Positions 51,868 through 52,760 of a stretch of 52,760 nucleotides of DNA are shown piece by piece. The position numbers and the translations under genes are program-made. The notes beneath the pieces are model-generated. The model was not told the origin of the DNA, searched no databases, and saw only the letters and a program-made list of their open reading frames with translations. The stretch is from Fundidesulfovibrio magnetotacticus (GTDB lineage: Bacteria; Desulfobacterota; Desulfovibrionia; Desulfovibrionales; Desulfovibrionaceae), in assembly GCF_013019105.1 (NCBI RefSeq), contig NZ_BLTE01000022.1, positions 1 through 52,760 on the forward strand, given 5' to 3'. Every line of letters starts with the position of its first letter. The first letter of the stretch is position 1.

Positions 51868-52177
51868 GAGGGCGGGGGCATCTTATCCCCCCGTATGTCG
51901 CCCCGATCAACCCTCGGTTCCACCGCCGTGCCCTCCGACCTGTCCGGCTTCTTGGCGATGGCGTACACGTCCTCGTCTTCGTGGGGCGAGAGGGAGTAGA
52001 GGCGGGGCGGGGGGCGCTGGGGTTCTACGTTTGCCGTGCAATGTGCCGTTTGTTGAGCGATAGGTGTTGCTTCCTGAGAAGATGGTGATCGATTTCTCGT
52101 GATTACGTAATGATGAGATATCAAATAATAAGACTTTGATTGATATTTGCTGCTGTAAGGCCGTCTTTTTGCGACTT
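51868..52177. other. Gap with duplicated fragment, then AT-rich DNA
   Basis: The first part holds the 103-nt duplicate of the right-edge gene (51905-52007). From about 52030 to 52177 the sequence is AT-rich with no feature other than the stop region of the small ORF. No second gene is supported. Confidence 0.6.
51905..52007 (-). repeat. Duplicated 103-nt fragment of the right-edge gene (copy 1)
   Basis: The sequence matches 52598-52700 without gaps, with 95 of 103 positions identical. In minus-strand translation both encode LYSLSPHEDEDVYAIA and SEGTAVEP, but copy 1 has no start, stop or continuing sequence of its own. It looks like a leftover fragment of a former second copy of the gene. Confidence 0.8.
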
Positions 52178-52306
52178 TTATTGAAAATACAAGTTGTCGG
52201 CGTTATTTGGCGCATTGCTTGAGAATGCCGCTAAAGTATAAAAAATCGCCGTGAACAAGATGCTGAGAACGAAACGGACGATCTTGCTGTCCGGATCAAT
52301 CTGCAT
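52178..52306 (-). CDS. Small membrane protein, 42 residues
   Basis: This is a short ORF starting MQIDPDSKIV, preceded by AGGAGT with about 8-nt spacing. Residues about 11-28 (RFVLSILFTAIFYTLAAF) form one hydrophobic helix, then a polar tail ends DNLYFQ. It lies in AT-rich DNA, 121 nt after the stop of the partial right-edge gene on the same strand, with a perfect hairpin between. A toxin-neutralising immunity or phage holin-like role is possible, but nothing in the sequence proves either. It could also be a chance ORF. Confidence 0.5.
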   Translation of the reverse strand: MQIDPDSKIVRFVLSILFTAIFYTLAAFSSNAPNNADNLYFQ

Positions 52307-52385
52307 AAATTATACTCCTGATTCACGTTGAGTGTATGATGCCTCAGGTCGGGCATGGATACGCCGCCGTGTTGCTCATACTTGT

Positions 52386-52416
52386 TTGCCGCCGACCCTG
52401 AGCAGGTCGGCGGCAA
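52386..52416. terminator. Perfect 12-bp hairpin after the right-edge gene
   Basis: TTGCCGCCGACC (52386-52397) pairs with GGTCGGCGGCAA (52405-52416). It lies 11 nt after the stop of the minus-strand gene. There is no T tract on either strand, so it may be an mRNA-stabilising stem or a weak terminator or attenuator before the small ORF. Confidence 0.5.
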
Positions 52417-52427
52417 GAAGGAGTCGT

Positions 52428-52760
52428 TCATTTGAACCAAGTCTTGAACGTCGAGTTTGCGTACTGCTCAGCCACGTTCTTGGCAACATCTGCACTCCCG
52501 GTAGCGATTCCGACGCCCGCACGCCGCAGTGGCGTTCCGGTCGCTCGGAGTGCCGCCAGCCCCCCGCCTGCCATGCCTTCCGCGACGGCATCCACCGGAT
52601 CAATCATCGGCTCCACCGCCGTCCCCTCCGACCTTCCCGGCTTCCTGGCGATGGCGTACACGTCCTCGTCCTCGTGGGGCGAGAGGGAGTAGAGGCGGGG
52701 GGAGCCGTCGGGCTTTTTCTCCGCGCCGTACACCGTGCCCTCGTGATGGTAGTACACCTT
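52428..52760 (-). CDS. C-terminal part of an unrecognised protein (runs off window)
   Basis: The frame is open from the window end to a TGA at 52428-52430; its start lies outside. About 110 residues are visible. They include YYHHEGTVYGAEKKPDGSP, then LYSLSPHEDEDVYAIARK and a Gly/Ala-rich stretch (DAVAEGMAGGGLAAL) that could be membrane-active, ending NSTFKTWFK. No family is recognised. A 103-nt piece is duplicated at 51905-52007 and a small membrane ORF follows. These features and the proximity of tss genes make a secreted effector or polymorphic toxin a reasonable guess, but a phage or surface protein is equally possible. Confidence 0.6.
   Translation of the reverse strand, partial: KVYYHHEGTVYGAEKKPDGSPRLYSLSPHEDEDVYAIARKPGRSEGTAVEPMIDPVDAVAEGMAGGGLAALRATGTPLRRAGVGIATGSADVAKNVAEQYANSTFKTWFK
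52598..52700 (-). repeat. Duplicated 103-nt segment within right-edge gene (copy 2)
   Basis: This is the in-gene partner of 51905-52007 (95/103 identical). Here it is part of an open frame, so it is the more intact copy. Confidence 0.8.

Noticed and set aside
51555-52124. A minus-strand ORF containing the duplicated LYSLSPHEDED segment
   Set aside because: Only the 103-nt duplicate resembles real protein; the rest is antisense to the binding-protein gene or low-quality reading, so it is treated as a fragment.

Overview
The window is GC-rich, densely coded DNA with strong third-position GC bias. The gene mix (PAS/HAMP chemoreceptor, hybrid histidine kinase, AMIN and DUF748 envelope proteins, type VI secretion genes) suggests a Desulfovibrionaceae-like sulfate reducer such as Fundidesulfovibrio or a relative. 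This assignment is inference from gene style; no rRNA, tRNA or CRISPR array was seen.

Layout. 1-736: end of a phage tail-type region. 737-16771: mixed chromosomal genes, namely an LhgO-type oxidase, a DUF748/AsmA-like envelope protein, a HAD-like COG5610-type protein, a chemoreceptor, a sugar-nucleotide epimerase, a stand-alone fused TssB/TssC-like sheath protein, an unknown protein, an NlpC/P60 hydrolase with a coupled exported protein, and a DUF1566 protein. 16922-18862: a hybrid histidine kinase. 19345-39463 (all minus strand): a type VI secretion (T6SS) spike module read as DUF3540, six tandem vgrG genes, a giant DUF2169-pentapeptide protein, a second pentapeptide protein and a DUF4150 PAAR-like tip. 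39728-40522: an AMIN protein. 40688-51867 (plus strand): a Sel1-repeat protein, then tssJ-tssK-tssL-tssM, an alpha/beta-hydrolase-fold protein that has lost its catalytic residues, tssA, and a periplasmic binding protein. 51868-52760: AT-richer DNA with a duplicated 103-nt fragment, a 42-residue membrane-protein ORF and the 3' end of a minus-strand gene running off the window.

How the genes work together. TssJ, TssL and TssM form the T6SS membrane complex, TssK links it to the baseplate, TssA organises assembly, the fused TssB/C-like protein is the probable sheath, and the VgrGs with the DUF4150 protein form exchangeable spikes. DUF2169 and the pentapeptide proteins are likely loading adaptors. 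Hcp, TssE, TssF, TssG and ClpV/TssH are not in the window, so the machine is either split across the genome or unusual.

The most notable points are the fused short sheath gene, six VgrGs that share a body but end in different coiled-coil stalks (one encoded by AT-rich DNA), the hydrolase pseudoenzyme inside the tss locus, a 100-nt dispersed hairpin element present twice, and a hairpin array flanked by inverted terminator-like ends.
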